The notes under the pieces were generated by a model, which made no database searches, had not been told where the DNA came from, and worked only from the letters and a program-made list of their open reading frames with translations. This document shows positions 24,477-34,149 of a DNA stretch of 64,000 bases, in pieces. Position 1 is the first letter of the stretch. Each line of letters begins with the position of its first letter. The stretch comes from Gemmatimonadota bacterium. Its GTDB lineage: Bacteria > Latescibacterota > UBA2968 > UBA8231. A program made the position numbers and the translations under genes. Location: NCBI GenBank assembly GCA_018673255.1, contig JABHDC010000106.1, forward strand, positions 9,284 through 73,283, in the 5' to 3' direction.

Positions 24477-27284
24477 TCAGTGGGCTTCCAACCAGGTGTC
24501 AGCAGTGCCCATCTCAATGACGATGGGCACCTTCATGGGAATCGCATTCTTCATCGCTTCTTCCACCACGCTGCGAACCTCCTCTTCTTCCTCGCGATAC
24601 AGGTCGAAGACGAGTTCATCATGTACCTGCAACAGCATCTTCGTCTTCCAGCCCCTGGCAATCTGCTGCTGCTGGATGGCGATCATCGCCAGCTTGATCA
24701 TATCCGCCGCCGTCCCCTGGATTGGCGAATTGATGGCATTGCGCTCGGCCGCTGAACGGATGTTGCGATTGCGGGAGTTGATATCACGCAGGTAGCGTCG
24801 TCGCCCAAGCAGCGTCTGAACATACCCGTGCTCCTTGGCAAACTCGATGGTCTCATCCATGTATTTCTGGACGCCGGGGTATTCCTCCAGATACTGCTCG
24901 ATCATCTGCTGCCCGAGGGCGCGTGGTATGCCAAGCCGTTCGGACAGGCCAAAAGCCGAGATTCCGTAGATGATGCCGAAATTCACGGTCTTCGACTGCC
25001 GGCGCATGTCTTCGTCAACCATTTCAGGTGGCAGAGAATAGAGTCGACTCGCCGTGACGGTGTGGATGTCTTCCTCGTCCCGGAAGGCCTGATTCATACG
25101 CTCGTCACCGCAGATCTCAGCAATGATGCGCAACTCGATCTGAGAGTAGTCCGCCGCCAGCAGTGTCCATTCCGGTCCCTCGGCGATGAAGGCGCGGCGG
25201 ATCTCGCGGCCCTGTTCGGTGCGGATGGGGATGTTCTGCAGATTCGGATTGCTCGACTGCATGCGCCCCGTGGCGGCCACGGCCTGTTCATAGTGAGTGT
25301 GCACACGACCGGTCGCAGGAAGGATCGCCCCGGGAAGCATGTCGAGATAGGTTGATTTCAGCTTCGTGCACAGGCGATAGTGCAGAATCTGCCGCGCGAT
25401 CTCGTGCTCGTGTGAGAGGCGCGTGAGCACCATTTCGTCGGTCTTGTATTGTTTCGACTTGGCCGTGCGTCTCGCATTGGGATCCAGCTGCAACTTTTCA
25501 AACAGGATCATCCCCATCTGCGATGGCGAGTTGAGATTGAAGGGCTCGCCCGCCAGCTCTTCGATCCGACCCGCGGCGACCTCGATCTGTGCGGCCAGGT
25601 CATCGGAGATCACTTTCAGGCACGCCGCGTCAACGCGAATTCCTGCCCGTTCCATTGTCGCCAGAACCGGGATCAGGGGCGCCTCGACCTCGTCGTAGAG
25701 CTTGCGCTGATTGCTCTCATCCAGCATCGAGCGCAGCACCTGCGCCAGTTGCAGGGCGATATCCGCATCTTCGACGGCATATTGCGTCAGTTCGGCCAGA
25801 TCGATCTCACGCATACTCTTCTGCCCCTCACCCTTCTCACCGATGAGATCGGTGATCGGGACCGGCCGATATCCGAGCATAGCCTGGGCGAGATAGTCGA
25901 GAGAGCGGCGCAGATCTGGGACAACGAGGAAGGCGGCCACCATCGTATCAAACAGCGGGCCCTGCACCAGGATGCCATGCCACAACAGAACGGTGATATC
26001 GTATTTGATATTATGCCCCACCTTCTCCACGGTCGGATCCTGGAGAAGGGGGCGAAATTCTTCGAGGAGGATGGCGACGTCACCCCGATCTTCCGGGAAG
26101 GGCACGAAAACGCCCTGGTGTGGCTCGATGGCGATGGCGAGTCCCACGATGTCACAGGTCTTGGGATCCAGACTTGTCGTTTCCAGATCAATGGAGAAGG
26201 AGCCCTTCTGACGGGCCGCATCGATCAGCGCCAGACGCTCATCGACGGTCGTGACGGCCGAATACTCGTGTTCTACATCCTCAATGGTCTGGATCTCACC
26301 GGCCTGCGCGGCATCGCCTCCCGCGGCAACGCGTTGCACGACCATCTCGTAGTCTTTGCCGAAGAGTCGTTGCCCGAGCGCATTGAACTCGAGTTCGGCG
26401 AATAACCCCTTCAAAGCGGAAGCATCTGCAGGCTGCCGCCGCAGCTGATTCACATTCGTATCGAGGGGCACACTGCAATCGATCGTGACCAACTGCTTCG
26501 ACAACAGGGCCTGATCGTGATTGTCGATCAACGTCTGCTTGCGCTTTCCCTTCAGTTCCTCAACGCGCTCAAGGAGCGACTCAACGGAACCGAATTCGGC
26601 GATCAGCTTCTGCGCCGTCTTCTCACCGATGCCGGGAACGCCTGGAATGTTGTCACTCGTGTCGCCCATGAGACCCATCACATCGACGACCTGGTCGATG
26701 CGCTCCACATTCCACTTCGCCAGCACATCCGGCACACCCAGCAATTGCGGAGGCGTCGCTCCTCGCCCGGGTCGGAACAGGAAGGTGTGCTCGTCGACCA
26801 GCTGGGCATAGTCTTTGTCAGGCGTGATCATGTAGGTCGTCACGCCTGCCGCCTCCGCCTCCCGGGCCAGGGTGCCGATCACGTCATCGGCCTCCCAGCC
26901 ATCGACACGCAATACGGGTACGCTGAATCCTTCGCAGACACTGATCACATAGGGGATCGCGGCGCCCAGATCCTCCGGCATCTTGTCTCTCTGCGCCTTG
27001 TACTCAGGGAAAGCTTCATGGCGGTGGGTCGGCTTCGGGGTATCGAAGACTGCTGCCAGATGCGTCGGCTCAAAGCGATCGATGATCTCCAACAGGGTAT
27101 TGGTGAACACCAGTGGCGCCGATGTATTGACGCCCTTCGCATTCATCACCGGATTGTTGATCAGCGCGAAGTGGCCCCGATAGGCCAGGGCCATGCCGTC
27201 GAGAAGGCACAGGACGGATCTATCCTGCAACTGGAGTTCACCGCTGATGCCCAGCGCCCGGTTGGCGGCATCGGTCGTCGTCAT
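24477..27284 (-). CDS. polA: DNA polymerase I
   Basis: This is a 935-aa family A polymerase for Okazaki-fragment maturation and repair. It has three domains. The 5' nuclease (1-290) has GWEADDVIGTLA, TPDKDYAQLV and GDTSDNIPGVPGIGEKTA. The 3'-5' exonuclease (about 340-530) has all three motifs, SIDLETTS, GHNIKYDITVL and YAVEDADIAL, so proofreading looks intact. The polymerase domain has AADYSQIELRI, RRQSKTVNFGIIYG and LLQVHDELVFD. ATG at 27284 is chosen; a further-upstream in-frame ATG at 27533 would overlap ppk2 and adds unrelated sequence. Confidence 0.96.
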   Translation of the reverse strand: MTTTDAANRALGISGELQLQDRSVLCLLDGMALAYRGHFALINNPVMNAKGVNTSAPLVFTNTLLEIIDRFEPTHLAAVFDTPKPTHRHEAFPEYKAQRDKMPEDLGAAIPYVISVCEGFSVPVLRVDGWEADDVIGTLAREAEAAGVTTYMITPDKDYAQLVDEHTFLFRPGRGATPPQLLGVPDVLAKWNVERIDQVVDVMGLMGDTSDNIPGVPGIGEKTAQKLIAEFGSVESLLERVEELKGKRKQTLIDNHDQALLSKQLVTIDCSVPLDTNVNQLRRQPADASALKGLFAELEFNALGQRLFGKDYEMVVQRVAAGGDAAQAGEIQTIEDVEHEYSAVTTVDERLALIDAARQKGSFSIDLETTSLDPKTCDIVGLAIAIEPHQGVFVPFPEDRGDVAILLEEFRPLLQDPTVEKVGHNIKYDITVLLWHGILVQGPLFDTMVAAFLVVPDLRRSLDYLAQAMLGYRPVPITDLIGEKGEGQKSMREIDLAELTQYAVEDADIALQLAQVLRSMLDESNQRKLYDEVEAPLIPVLATMERAGIRVDAACLKVISDDLAAQIEVAAGRIEELAGEPFNLNSPSQMGMILFEKLQLDPNARRTAKSKQYKTDEMVLTRLSHEHEIARQILHYRLCTKLKSTYLDMLPGAILPATGRVHTHYEQAVAATGRMQSSNPNLQNIPIRTEQGREIRRAFIAEGPEWTLLAADYSQIELRIIAEICGDERMNQAFRDEEDIHTVTASRLYSLPPEMVDEDMRRQSKTVNFGIIYGISAFGLSERLGIPRALGQQMIEQYLEEYPGVQKYMDETIEFAKEHGYVQTLLGRRRYLRDINSRNRNIRSAAERNAINSPIQGTAADMIKLAMIAIQQQQIARGWKTKMLLQVHDELVFDLYREEEEEVRSVVEEAMKNAIPMKVPIVIEMGTADTWLEAH

Positions 27285-27498
27285 AGAGTGAACCGGATCA
27301 TTCGTGTGGAGTGGATGATTGAGAGGGCGAAGGTTGTCCGGCTCGACCAGGAGCCGATGACTCAGGTAAAGAACGCCGGGGGGGCGAGCCGGATCAAGCA
27401 GGCCCGCAGGCTTGCCGTCAGGTCCCAACCCGGTTTGGTTACTATAGACCAATGCTTTGAGTGTGGCAGAGGGACCCGTCAGCCGAGGATCGATCTCC

Positions 27499-28365
27499 AT
27501 GGGCAAGAGCGAGAAGAACGACAAGAAGGGCAAGAATGCGCCGGCCGAAGAACCCGTCGCAGAGGGGAAACTACCCGTCGGCCGTAGCGGCCGCCTCGAG
27601 AAGGGCGCCTATGAGAAGGAATTGCGCCGCCTGCAGACCGAGTTGGTACGCCTGCAGGAGTGGGTTCGCCACGAGGGTCTGAAAGTGGTCATCCTCTTTG
27701 AGGGTCGCGACGCAGCAGGCAAGGGGGGCGTCATCAAGCGGATCACCGAACGACTGAGCCCCCGCGTTGCCCGTATCGTGGCCCTGGGCACGCCGACCGA
27801 ACGCGAAAAGTCGCAGTGGTATTTCCAGCGATATGTCCCCCATCTGCCGGCAGCCGGTGAAATGGTCCTGTTCGATCGTAGCTGGTACAATCGCGCTGGC
27901 GTCGAGCGGGTCATGGGATTCTGCTCACCGGATGAGGTCCAGGAATTCTACCGCTCCTGTCCAGAATTCGAGCGGATGCTGGTGCGCTCCGGCATCATTC
28001 TGATCAAGTATTGGTTCTCCGTCTCTGACGAAGTTCAGGAGGAACGCTTCCAGGAGCGCATGGATGATCCGCGCAAACGGTGGAAGCTGAGCCCCATGGA
28101 TCTGGAGGCACGCGTGCGCTGGGTGGAGTATTCGCATGCGAAGGACGACATGTTCCGCCACACCGACATCAAACAGGCGCCGTGGTTTGTGGTGGATGCA
28201 GATGACAAGCGTCGAGCCCGCCTCAACTGTATTCATCATATCCTGAGTCTGTTGTCTTACGAGGATCTCCAACCTCCGAAACTCAAGCTTCCCCCACGGC
28301 AGAAAGACACCGGATACGTTAGGCCGCCGCAGGACGAGCAGACCTTCGTGCCCAAGACGTACTAG
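27499..28365 (+). CDS. ppk2: Polyphosphate kinase 2
   Basis: This is a 288-aa class I-type PPK2 that uses polyphosphate to phosphorylate nucleoside diphosphates, or the reverse. The Lys-rich N-terminus precedes Walker A FEGRDAAGKGG, the DRSWYNRAGVE lid motif, and FQERMDDPRKRWKLSPMDLE. The C-terminal FVVDADDKRRARLNCIHHIL is conserved in the family. It is divergent from polA across a 215-bp spacer that holds a TTGGT...ACCAA inverted repeat near 27430-27450. The FAD oxidoreductase follows within 6 bp. Confidence 0.94.
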   Translation: MGKSEKNDKKGKNAPAEEPVAEGKLPVGRSGRLEKGAYEKELRRLQTELVRLQEWVRHEGLKVVILFEGRDAAGKGGVIKRITERLSPRVARIVALGTPTEREKSQWYFQRYVPHLPAAGEMVLFDRSWYNRAGVERVMGFCSPDEVQEFYRSCPEFERMLVRSGIILIKYWFSVSDEVQEERFQERMDDPRKRWKLSPMDLEARVRWVEYSHAKDDMFRHTDIKQAPWFVVDADDKRRARLNCIHHILSLLSYEDLQPPKLKLPPRQKDTGYVRPPQDEQTFVPKTY

Positions 28366-28371
28366 CTCCCG

Positions 28372-29796
28372 GTGGCGGATCGCTTCGATGTCATCGTCGT
28401 GGGTGCCGGCAGCGGCGGTTTTGGTGCGGCCTGTGCCGCCGCCCGGCTCGGCTCACGAACGCTGCTCATCGAAGCAACCGCGGGGGTTGGTGGTACAAGC
28501 ACCTGGGCAGGCGTCAACAACTGGGAGCCCGTGGCCGGTGCCACGAGTCTGCCGGCCGAACTCTGGGACCGCTTGCGGCTCACGGGTGACATCTGCCTGC
28601 AGCGTCGGCGATGCAGCTATCACCCGGATCGGCCCTGGGGCTGGTTCGACCGCGATCTCGCCTCTTCCGACTATCGCCACAGTCTGAGTCGTGCTACAGG
28701 CATGCCGGTGACCTTCGAACCGGCGGCCCTGGATGCGGCGATGCGTCAGATGCTCACCGAGTCCAACTGCCAGCTGCGATTGAGCACCCGATTCACCGAT
28801 GTCGAGGTGGACCGGACCGATCAGCGGTTGAAGGCAATCTTCGTCGAGGATGACCAGGGGCAACGCGAGCGCCTCGAGGCCGACCAGTTCATCGATGCCA
28901 CGGCGGATATTCATCTGGCCCGGGCCGTCGGTTGCCAGACCCGGTTGGGACCAGAGTCGGCGGCGATCTACAATGAACCCTCGGCGACGGACGTGGATGG
29001 ACTGGTCCTCAACAATGCCACCCCTTGTTACCGCATTCACCGGATCGCCGATGGCGAGTCACCCGAATACGAGCCCTGGCCCGAGGACTCGGATGTCGCC
29101 ATCCACGACCTGCGCCCCGTGACCAGTATCCGCACCTACCCCAATGGCGATCTCAACATGAATCCCCTGTACCTCATGACGGGGGTCGAGGCGCTGGAAT
29201 TGGGCGAGACAGCCCGGGAGATCGCCTTCCGTCGGGCGCGCGCCCACTGGCATTTGCTGCAGACACAACACGGCTTCGATCGTTGGCGCCTCACGTGGAT
29301 GAGCCCGGCCCTGGGCATTCGTGAAACACATCGACTCGTGGGACGTTATGTCTTGCGGGAACAGGATCTGGAGGCGGGTCTGGATCGACAGGAGCACGAA
29401 GACGTGATCACCTTCGCCGACCATGCCATCGACTTCCATGGTTCGCGGCCATCACGTGAAGTTCCAAATGGTCCCTATGGCGTGCCCCTGCGTTGCCTGT
29501 TGCCCAGCGAAGTCGACAATCTGCTGGTCGCCTGCCGGGGCGCCAGCTTCAGCTCCATCGGCGCGTCGAGTTGTCGATTGAGTCGCACCATGATGATGCT
29601 TGGCCAGGCGGCTGGAACAGCCGCAGCCGTCTACGGTCGCGAGGCAGTTGCCGCTGCCACCGACACTCGCATCAGCAAGATCCGCGATCAACTTTCCACT
29701 GATGGTGTCGCCCTCGATCTGGCCGAGGGGTGGCTCGATGCCATGCCCGGAATCGAGCCCCTGCCCCAGACAGAGTCCGGCAAAAGCCAGCCATAA
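28372..29796 (+). CDS. FAD-dependent oxidoreductase
   Basis: This is a 474-aa protein. The N-terminal Rossmann motif DVIVVGAGSGGFGAACAAARLG and the later FIDATADIHLARAVG and ACRGASFSSIGASSCRLSRT place it in the FAD_oxidored (PF12831-like) group. That group is common in marine and soil bacteria with large catabolic repertoires. GSRTLLIEATAGVGGTSTW carries the Glu that binds the FAD ribose. The substrate is not deducible. It starts with GTG 6 bp after ppk2 and ends convergent to a medium-chain dehydrogenase gene. No signal peptide is present. Confidence 0.85.
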   Translation: MADRFDVIVVGAGSGGFGAACAAARLGSRTLLIEATAGVGGTSTWAGVNNWEPVAGATSLPAELWDRLRLTGDICLQRRRCSYHPDRPWGWFDRDLASSDYRHSLSRATGMPVTFEPAALDAAMRQMLTESNCQLRLSTRFTDVEVDRTDQRLKAIFVEDDQGQRERLEADQFIDATADIHLARAVGCQTRLGPESAAIYNEPSATDVDGLVLNNATPCYRIHRIADGESPEYEPWPEDSDVAIHDLRPVTSIRTYPNGDLNMNPLYLMTGVEALELGETAREIAFRRARAHWHLLQTQHGFDRWRLTWMSPALGIRETHRLVGRYVLREQDLEAGLDRQEHEDVITFADHAIDFHGSRPSREVPNGPYGVPLRCLLPSEVDNLLVACRGASFSSIGASSCRLSRTMMMLGQAAGTAAAVYGREAVAAATDTRISKIRDQLSTDGVALDLAEGWLDAMPGIEPLPQTESGKSQP

Positions 29797-29893
29797 CCAG
29801 CCGAACCGGCCCCGCGACACAGGGCGTCGGGCGATCTTCTACCCGGACCTCATCGATCAGGTAGGAGTCGAGTCGGCATCGACGGGCAGCACC

Positions 29894-30901
29894 CTACTCC
29901 CACTCAAAGATCACGCCGAGCATATCCTTCTCCCGGTGGAAGGCCATCTCATACGCCTCGGCCATGCGTGTATACGGCAACCGATGGGTAATGAGTTGGC
30001 TGGGCGACAGTCCCTTACGCATCCAGTGTAGCGTGTGCTCGCATGAACGGGATCCATCGAATCGATCCTCATTCGAACGCAATGGATACATATCACTCCC
30101 CCGACCCGCCACGGCGATCAGGGAGATTCCTTTGCCGTAGAACCAGTCCATGGAGACGGGATTGAAGTCCAGCGGGGCTTCGCCGCGGCCAGGCAGGGCA
30201 ACGACGGCGACACGTCCCTCAGGTCGCACGATTTCGCAGGCCGTGCGCCAGGCTGGCCATGGATTGGCCGTCAGAATCACGAGATCGATCCCTGTGCCAC
30301 CGGAGAATTCTTCGAGCTTGCTCTGCAGTGCGGGATCGTCATACATGAGCGCCTCGTCGGCCCCCATCTCTTTGGCCATCTGAAGTCGTCGTGGATGATT
30401 CCCGACACCCACGACTCGTGCGCCCAGATAGGGCGCCAGTGCGACCGCACCCAGCCCCAGGACGCCCAGTCCCACGACAGCAACAGCCTCTCCCGGCGTG
30501 AAGTGCGCCTTCCGATAGCAGAACGAACTCAGCGTATACAGGTGAGCCCAGACCGCATCCTCAGAGGAGACATCTTCAGGCACCCGCACGAGTACCTCGG
30601 ATGTGTCGGCGACGAATTCGGATTGGTGCGGATAACGGGAAACGACACGGTCACCAATGTTGAGCCGGTGTACCTGATCTCCCTTGGCCACGACCACACC
30701 TAGATTGCTGTCGCCGACCCAGCGTGGATAGTCCGGTGCCCCGGCGACCGCTTCGGCACCTTCGTAGTTGCCGCGATCGGTACCGATCTTCAGCGCCGAG
30801 ATCTCCGTCTTCACGTGTACCTGCGTGGGGCCAAGATCCGTATCGAGAGGTTGTTCGTCGATCCGCAGATCTCTGGGGCCGTGCAGCATGGCAATCTTCA
30901 T
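29894..30901 (-). CDS. Medium-chain dehydrogenase/reductase (zinc-type fold, catalytic Cys absent)
   Basis: This is a 335-aa MDR protein with the GroES-like N-domain (MLHGPRDLRIDEQPLDTDLGPTQVHVK) and a nucleotide-binding domain with VVGLGVLGLGAVALAPYLGA. In zinc alcohol dehydrogenases the segment after the first beta strands reads GICGTD with a zinc-ligand Cys. Here it is SALKIGTDRGNYEG, with no Cys, so catalytic zinc binding is doubtful. The stop of the enolase-superfamily gene overlaps its ATG (TGATG), meaning the two enzymes are made together and probably act in succession on a sugar acid or polyol. Confidence 0.85.
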   Translation of the reverse strand: MKIAMLHGPRDLRIDEQPLDTDLGPTQVHVKTEISALKIGTDRGNYEGAEAVAGAPDYPRWVGDSNLGVVVAKGDQVHRLNIGDRVVSRYPHQSEFVADTSEVLVRVPEDVSSEDAVWAHLYTLSSFCYRKAHFTPGEAVAVVGLGVLGLGAVALAPYLGARVVGVGNHPRRLQMAKEMGADEALMYDDPALQSKLEEFSGGTGIDLVILTANPWPAWRTACEIVRPEGRVAVVALPGRGEAPLDFNPVSMDWFYGKGISLIAVAGRGSDMYPLRSNEDRFDGSRSCEHTLHWMRKGLSPSQLITHRLPYTRMAEAYEMAFHREKDMLGVIFEWE

Positions 30902-32028
30902 CAGCGGGGATCTCCCTCGCGCCAGCGGTGAGCTTCAACGGCGTCCATATTCAGCTCGACACCAAGTCCCGGACGGGATGGCAGGACCATGCGCCCCCCC
31001 TCGATTTTGAGGGGCTCGTCGATGATCTCGTCGCGCCAGTCGATGCCGGTCACAAACTCCATGGGTGCCGAATTCGGGATCGACGCCTCCACGTGAGCCG
31101 CAGCCAGGATGCCGATGGGGCCTTTCGTATTGTGGAAGGAGATCGGCACGTGGAAGGTGTCGGCAATGGCGGCGATTTTCTTCGCTTCGGTGATGCCACC
31201 CGAATACATCATGTCCGGCTGGGCGATATCGATCCCCTCCAACTCGAGCAGGCGTCGGAACTGGGTCTTCGTGTTGAGGCGCTCGGATCCCATGACAGGA
31301 ATAGAGATCTCGCGACGGATCTTGGCATAGGCGGTCAGATCATCGGGTGCCACGGGGTCTTCGTAGGCGAACAGATCAAGGTGCTCCAGCCGCTTGGCCA
31401 GTCGAATCGAGTTGGCCACGGTGAAACGCCCGTGACAATCGATGAAGAGTTTCACGTCCGGCCCGACCGCGTCACGCACGGCCTCGAAATTGGCCTGCGT
31501 TCGCGGCGGATCGCCATCGTCCAGATACGTATCCCAATCCAGCATGGCCCGATCACGCCAGGCGGCACCCCCCTTCATGGCGAAGTAGCCTTCCTCCTTC
31601 TTGCGCAGCGCCATTTCGGCCTGCGCTTCAGGTGTGGCACCGCCAAAGTGGGTGTACACGTCGACCCGATCACGGAAGGCGCCTCCGAGCAACTCGTAGA
31701 TCGGCAGACCGGCTGCCTTTCCTTTCAGATCCCACAACGCGATGTCGATGCCAGCCATGGCACTCTGCCACACGGGGCCAGCCATGCGCCAGATGCCACT
31801 GATGGTGGAGCGACGATAGATGTGGTGCCAGATCCATTCGATCCGCGACGCCTCCTGGCCAATCAATTCCTGCTTCATGTTCTCTACGGCGGCGCACACG
31901 ACCGGTTCCTTATTCGAATACGTCGCCTCGCCGAGGCCGGTCAATCCCGCATCGGTGTGGACGCGGACGATCGTCCACTTCCGCCCCGGGGAGTTGATCA
32001 TCAGTGTGTCGATATCAGTGATCTTCAT
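30901..32028 (-). CDS. Enolase-superfamily (mandelate racemase/muconate lactonizing) protein, acid-sugar dehydratase-like
   Basis: This 375-aa protein has an N-terminal capping domain and a TIM barrel. The three metal ligands are Asp197 in FIDCHGRF, Glu223 in YEDPV and Glu249 in GSERL. His199 and His299 (SFHNTKGP) are candidate catalytic bases. The pattern resembles acid-sugar dehydratases (mannonate, galactonate, rhamnonate types) more than mandelate racemase, because a Lys-x-Lys motif at the end of strand 2 is missing. The neighbours, an MDR dehydrogenase, a cysteine hydrolase and, further up, Gfo/Idh, also suggest sugar-acid catabolism. The exact substrate is unknown. Confidence 0.85.
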   Translation of the reverse strand: MKITDIDTLMINSPGRKWTIVRVHTDAGLTGLGEATYSNKEPVVCAAVENMKQELIGQEASRIEWIWHHIYRRSTISGIWRMAGPVWQSAMAGIDIALWDLKGKAAGLPIYELLGGAFRDRVDVYTHFGGATPEAQAEMALRKKEEGYFAMKGGAAWRDRAMLDWDTYLDDGDPPRTQANFEAVRDAVGPDVKLFIDCHGRFTVANSIRLAKRLEHLDLFAYEDPVAPDDLTAYAKIRREISIPVMGSERLNTKTQFRRLLELEGIDIAQPDMMYSGGITEAKKIAAIADTFHVPISFHNTKGPIGILAAAHVEASIPNSAPMEFVTGIDWRDEIIDEPLKIEGGRMVLPSRPGLGVELNMDAVEAHRWREGDPR

Positions 32029-32084
32029 GTGACGGTCTCACGGAAGTGATGGATGGGGCTGTGGTCATGGAATGGCGATCGGCC

Positions 32085-32120
32085 CAAACTCGAGACCAAA
32101 CTCGAATCCAGACTCGATTC
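32085..32120. repeat. Three 12-bp imperfect tandem repeats
   Basis: CAAACTCGAGAC, CAAACTCGAATC and CAGACTCGATTC stand head to tail in the spacer between the cysteine hydrolase and the enolase-superfamily genes. Confidence 0.75.
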
Positions 32121-32125
32121 GGCAA

Positions 32126-32839
32126 TTATTCTGCCTTGAGATCAGCGCAGGCCTGGACAAATTGTGCCGATGTCGAGGTGTAGCCGATGAGGTGTTCGAA
32201 ATTCCGCAGGGTGATTCGATTGATCCATCCGCCCTCCGGCAGCGAGGCATCGAGGGTATCCGGGAATTCGATCGTTCCAGGAGGATTGGAGCAGTCCCGC
32301 AACAGGATCACCCGATAGTTTCGGCCTACCGCTTCGGCGCAGGTGTAGTGCAGACAGGCGCGCCTCGAATAACCCACAACAAAGAGCGTACGGACACCCC
32401 AACTGCGCAGGTGCTGATCGAGGAAGGTGTCGTGGAAGCCACTCCAGATCCACTTGGGAAAATTCGGCTCCCCTGCGGCCGGTTTCACGCAATCGAGATA
32501 ATCGGGTTTGTAATCGGGTCCGAGTTCGCGCCAGTAGTCGAGGAGGCCATTCTGACCATCGGGGTATTTGGTCTTTCCCCAGAATTCACCCACGATGTTA
32601 CCGGGATCGGCGACCAGACGCAGATCATTGTGGACATAGGCGACGCGAAGGTTGCTGGCACGCGCCGCAGCCAGGGCTGGTGCGATCTGATCCTGCGTTG
32701 TCGGATTCGGGGCGGTACCATCCACATCCACGAGGAGGAAGGCACACTCTTCGGTGGGAAGATGCAGATCTTCGTAGCCGTAGTCGTAGCCCCCCGGGAA
32801 GTCTTTGTAGTAACGAACAGGCATGCTGATATCTGACAT
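32126..32839 (-). CDS. Isochorismatase-like cysteine hydrolase
   Basis: This is a 237-aa alpha/beta protein. The catalytic triad expected for this family is Asp (LLVDVDGTAP, Asp38 or Asp40), Lys129 (FPKWIWSGF) and Cys162 (VVGYSRRACLHYTC). The family hydrolyses amides, N-carbamoyl compounds, nicotinamide or isochorismate; nothing fixes the substrate here. The N-terminal RYYKDFPGGYDYGYED segment is unusual for the family. ATG at 32839 is chosen because AGGAG lies 8 bp upstream; an upstream in-frame start lacks this. The gene is in the minus-strand catabolic-looking block. Confidence 0.85.
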   Translation of the reverse strand: MSDISMPVRYYKDFPGGYDYGYEDLHLPTEECAFLLVDVDGTAPNPTTQDQIAPALAAARASNLRVAYVHNDLRLVADPGNIVGEFWGKTKYPDGQNGLLDYWRELGPDYKPDYLDCVKPAAGEPNFPKWIWSGFHDTFLDQHLRSWGVRTLFVVGYSRRACLHYTCAEAVGRNYRVILLRDCSNPPGTIEFPDTLDASLPEGGWINRITLRNFEHLIGYTSTSAQFVQACADLKAE

Positions 32840-32938
32840 GGTTGCGCTCCTGAGGCTCTGGCGATGAATGCGCGCCAAGGGTAAGTCCGGTGGCGCTCCG
32901 GCGGCAATGTCAGATCAGCGGATTCGGACCGATCGCTT

Positions 32939-33415
32939 TCACTGCACTGTCACGAGCCAGACGTCAAAGGTCAGTGTGGCATCCGGCGGGATGAAGCCGT
33001 TGCCTGCACCAGCCGAGCCGTAGGCCAGTTCGGGGGGAATGATCAGGCGCGCCCTGCCACCGGGCTGCATCAGAGCGATCCCTTCCTCCCACCCTGCGAT
33101 GACACTGCCTCGCCCCAGCACGAATTGCAGGGGACCACCACGCGGGTAGGAACTGTCGAAGACCGTACCATCTTCGAACATGCCCGTGTAGTGGACGGCC
33201 ACTGTATTGCCATCTTTGGGTTCGTCGCCCTTCCCCTCAGCCACATGGAAGATGACGAGTCCGGATGGTGTCGTGGCCGGCTCCGCGCCCGGCTCGATCT
33301 CCCAGATGCCATCTTCAGCCCTGGCTCGCGTGACATCCTCACCGTCGCCGCAGCCAATGGCGGCGAACATCAGCAGGGCCACAAGGGGAACCAGTCGACG
33401 CAGATCATCCATCAT
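32939..33415 (-). CDS. FKBP-type peptidyl-prolyl isomerase, lipoprotein
   Basis: This 158-aa protein has a lipoprotein signal (PLVALLMFAAIGC, lipid Cys22), a short acidic linker and one FKBP domain: NTVAVHYTGMFEDGTVFDSSY, then FVLGRGSVIAGWEEGIALM and ARLIIPPELAYGSAGAG. The residues lining the FKBP pocket are present. It should assist folding on the periplasmic side. The ATG overlaps the stop of the propeller gene upstream (ATGA). Confidence 0.92.
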   Translation of the reverse strand: MMDDLRRLVPLVALLMFAAIGCGDGEDVTRARAEDGIWEIEPGAEPATTPSGLVIFHVAEGKGDEPKDGNTVAVHYTGMFEDGTVFDSSYPRGGPLQFVLGRGSVIAGWEEGIALMQPGGRARLIIPPELAYGSAGAGNGFIPPDATLTFDVWLVTVQ

Positions 33416-34146
33416 CGTCGCTCCTGGATCGATTGCCCGGACTCGGACGCGATCGCCACCACCCAGCCCGAGGTGGCATCGCAGTAAGCCAGGCGCCCAT
33501 CGTCCCAGGCACACAATCCGTGAGGCTCAGGCTCTTCAGTCGGCACCTCGATCCGATCCAGCTCGCCACTACCGTCGGTGGCCAGCAGCACGATGACACG
33601 ATCTGCCGTATGCACGACCCAGATCCCTGCCTCGCATCGCACGGCGCCATGCGCCCGACCGTAGGGCAGATCAATCGCCTTCTGCGTCGACCAGTCGTCG
33701 GTCCGCACCTGCGTCAGCGTCTGCTGATTCAGCGTCGTGATCCACAAGTGACCTGGATCGACGTGATCGTATTCAATGCCGTGCACACCGCCACCGGTCG
33801 GGACTGGCCGCCTGGCCAGGGTCTGACCCGTCACCGGATCGATCTTGAGGATCGCCCCCGTTCCAGGCTGGGCATCCACTTCACGGGCCCCACGCCACAA
33901 GGTGGCAGCACAATTTGCGGCCAGCCACAGTGCATCTTCCCCACTGGCCAGGCCACTGGTATTGGACGAATCACTGGGAATCTCACGCTGCCGGAAGGTG
34001 ACGCCGTAGTCTCCTGCAGGGCCGACATCCACCAGGGCAACACGATCCGAAATCTGGTCAGCAATCCAAACGCCCTCATCGACCCGTTCCAGGGCGTTGG
34101 GCACACTGTAGGGTGCGCGGAACAACCGCTCGAAACCAACCTTCAT
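33412..34146 (-). CDS. Beta-propeller protein (SMP-30/Vgb-like)
   Basis: This 244-aa protein has repeated four-stranded blades: ALERVDEGVWIADQISDRVALVDV, SGEDALWLAANCAATLWRG, GAILKIDPVTGQTLARRPV, HLWITTLNQQTLTQV, AGIWVVHTADRVIVLL and GRLAYCDATSGWVVAI. This resembles six-bladed SMP-30/virginiamycin B lyase-like propellers. No signal peptide is seen. It lies 3 bp downstream of the PhyH gene and overlaps the FKBP gene, so all three are one transcript. Lactonase or binding functions are both possible. Confidence 0.72.
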   Translation of the reverse strand: MKVGFERLFRAPYSVPNALERVDEGVWIADQISDRVALVDVGPAGDYGVTFRQREIPSDSSNTSGLASGEDALWLAANCAATLWRGAREVDAQPGTGAILKIDPVTGQTLARRPVPTGGGVHGIEYDHVDPGHLWITTLNQQTLTQVRTDDWSTQKAIDLPYGRAHGAVRCEAGIWVVHTADRVIVLLATDGSGELDRIEVPTEEPEPHGLCAWDDGRLAYCDATSGWVVAIASESGQSIQERR

Positions 34147-34149
34147 CCC

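Noticed and set aside
27420..27460. TTGGT...ACCAA inverted repeat upstream of ppk2 as an operator
   Set aside because: The arms are only 5 bp and no -10/-35 pair fits at correct spacing. Too weak to annotate.
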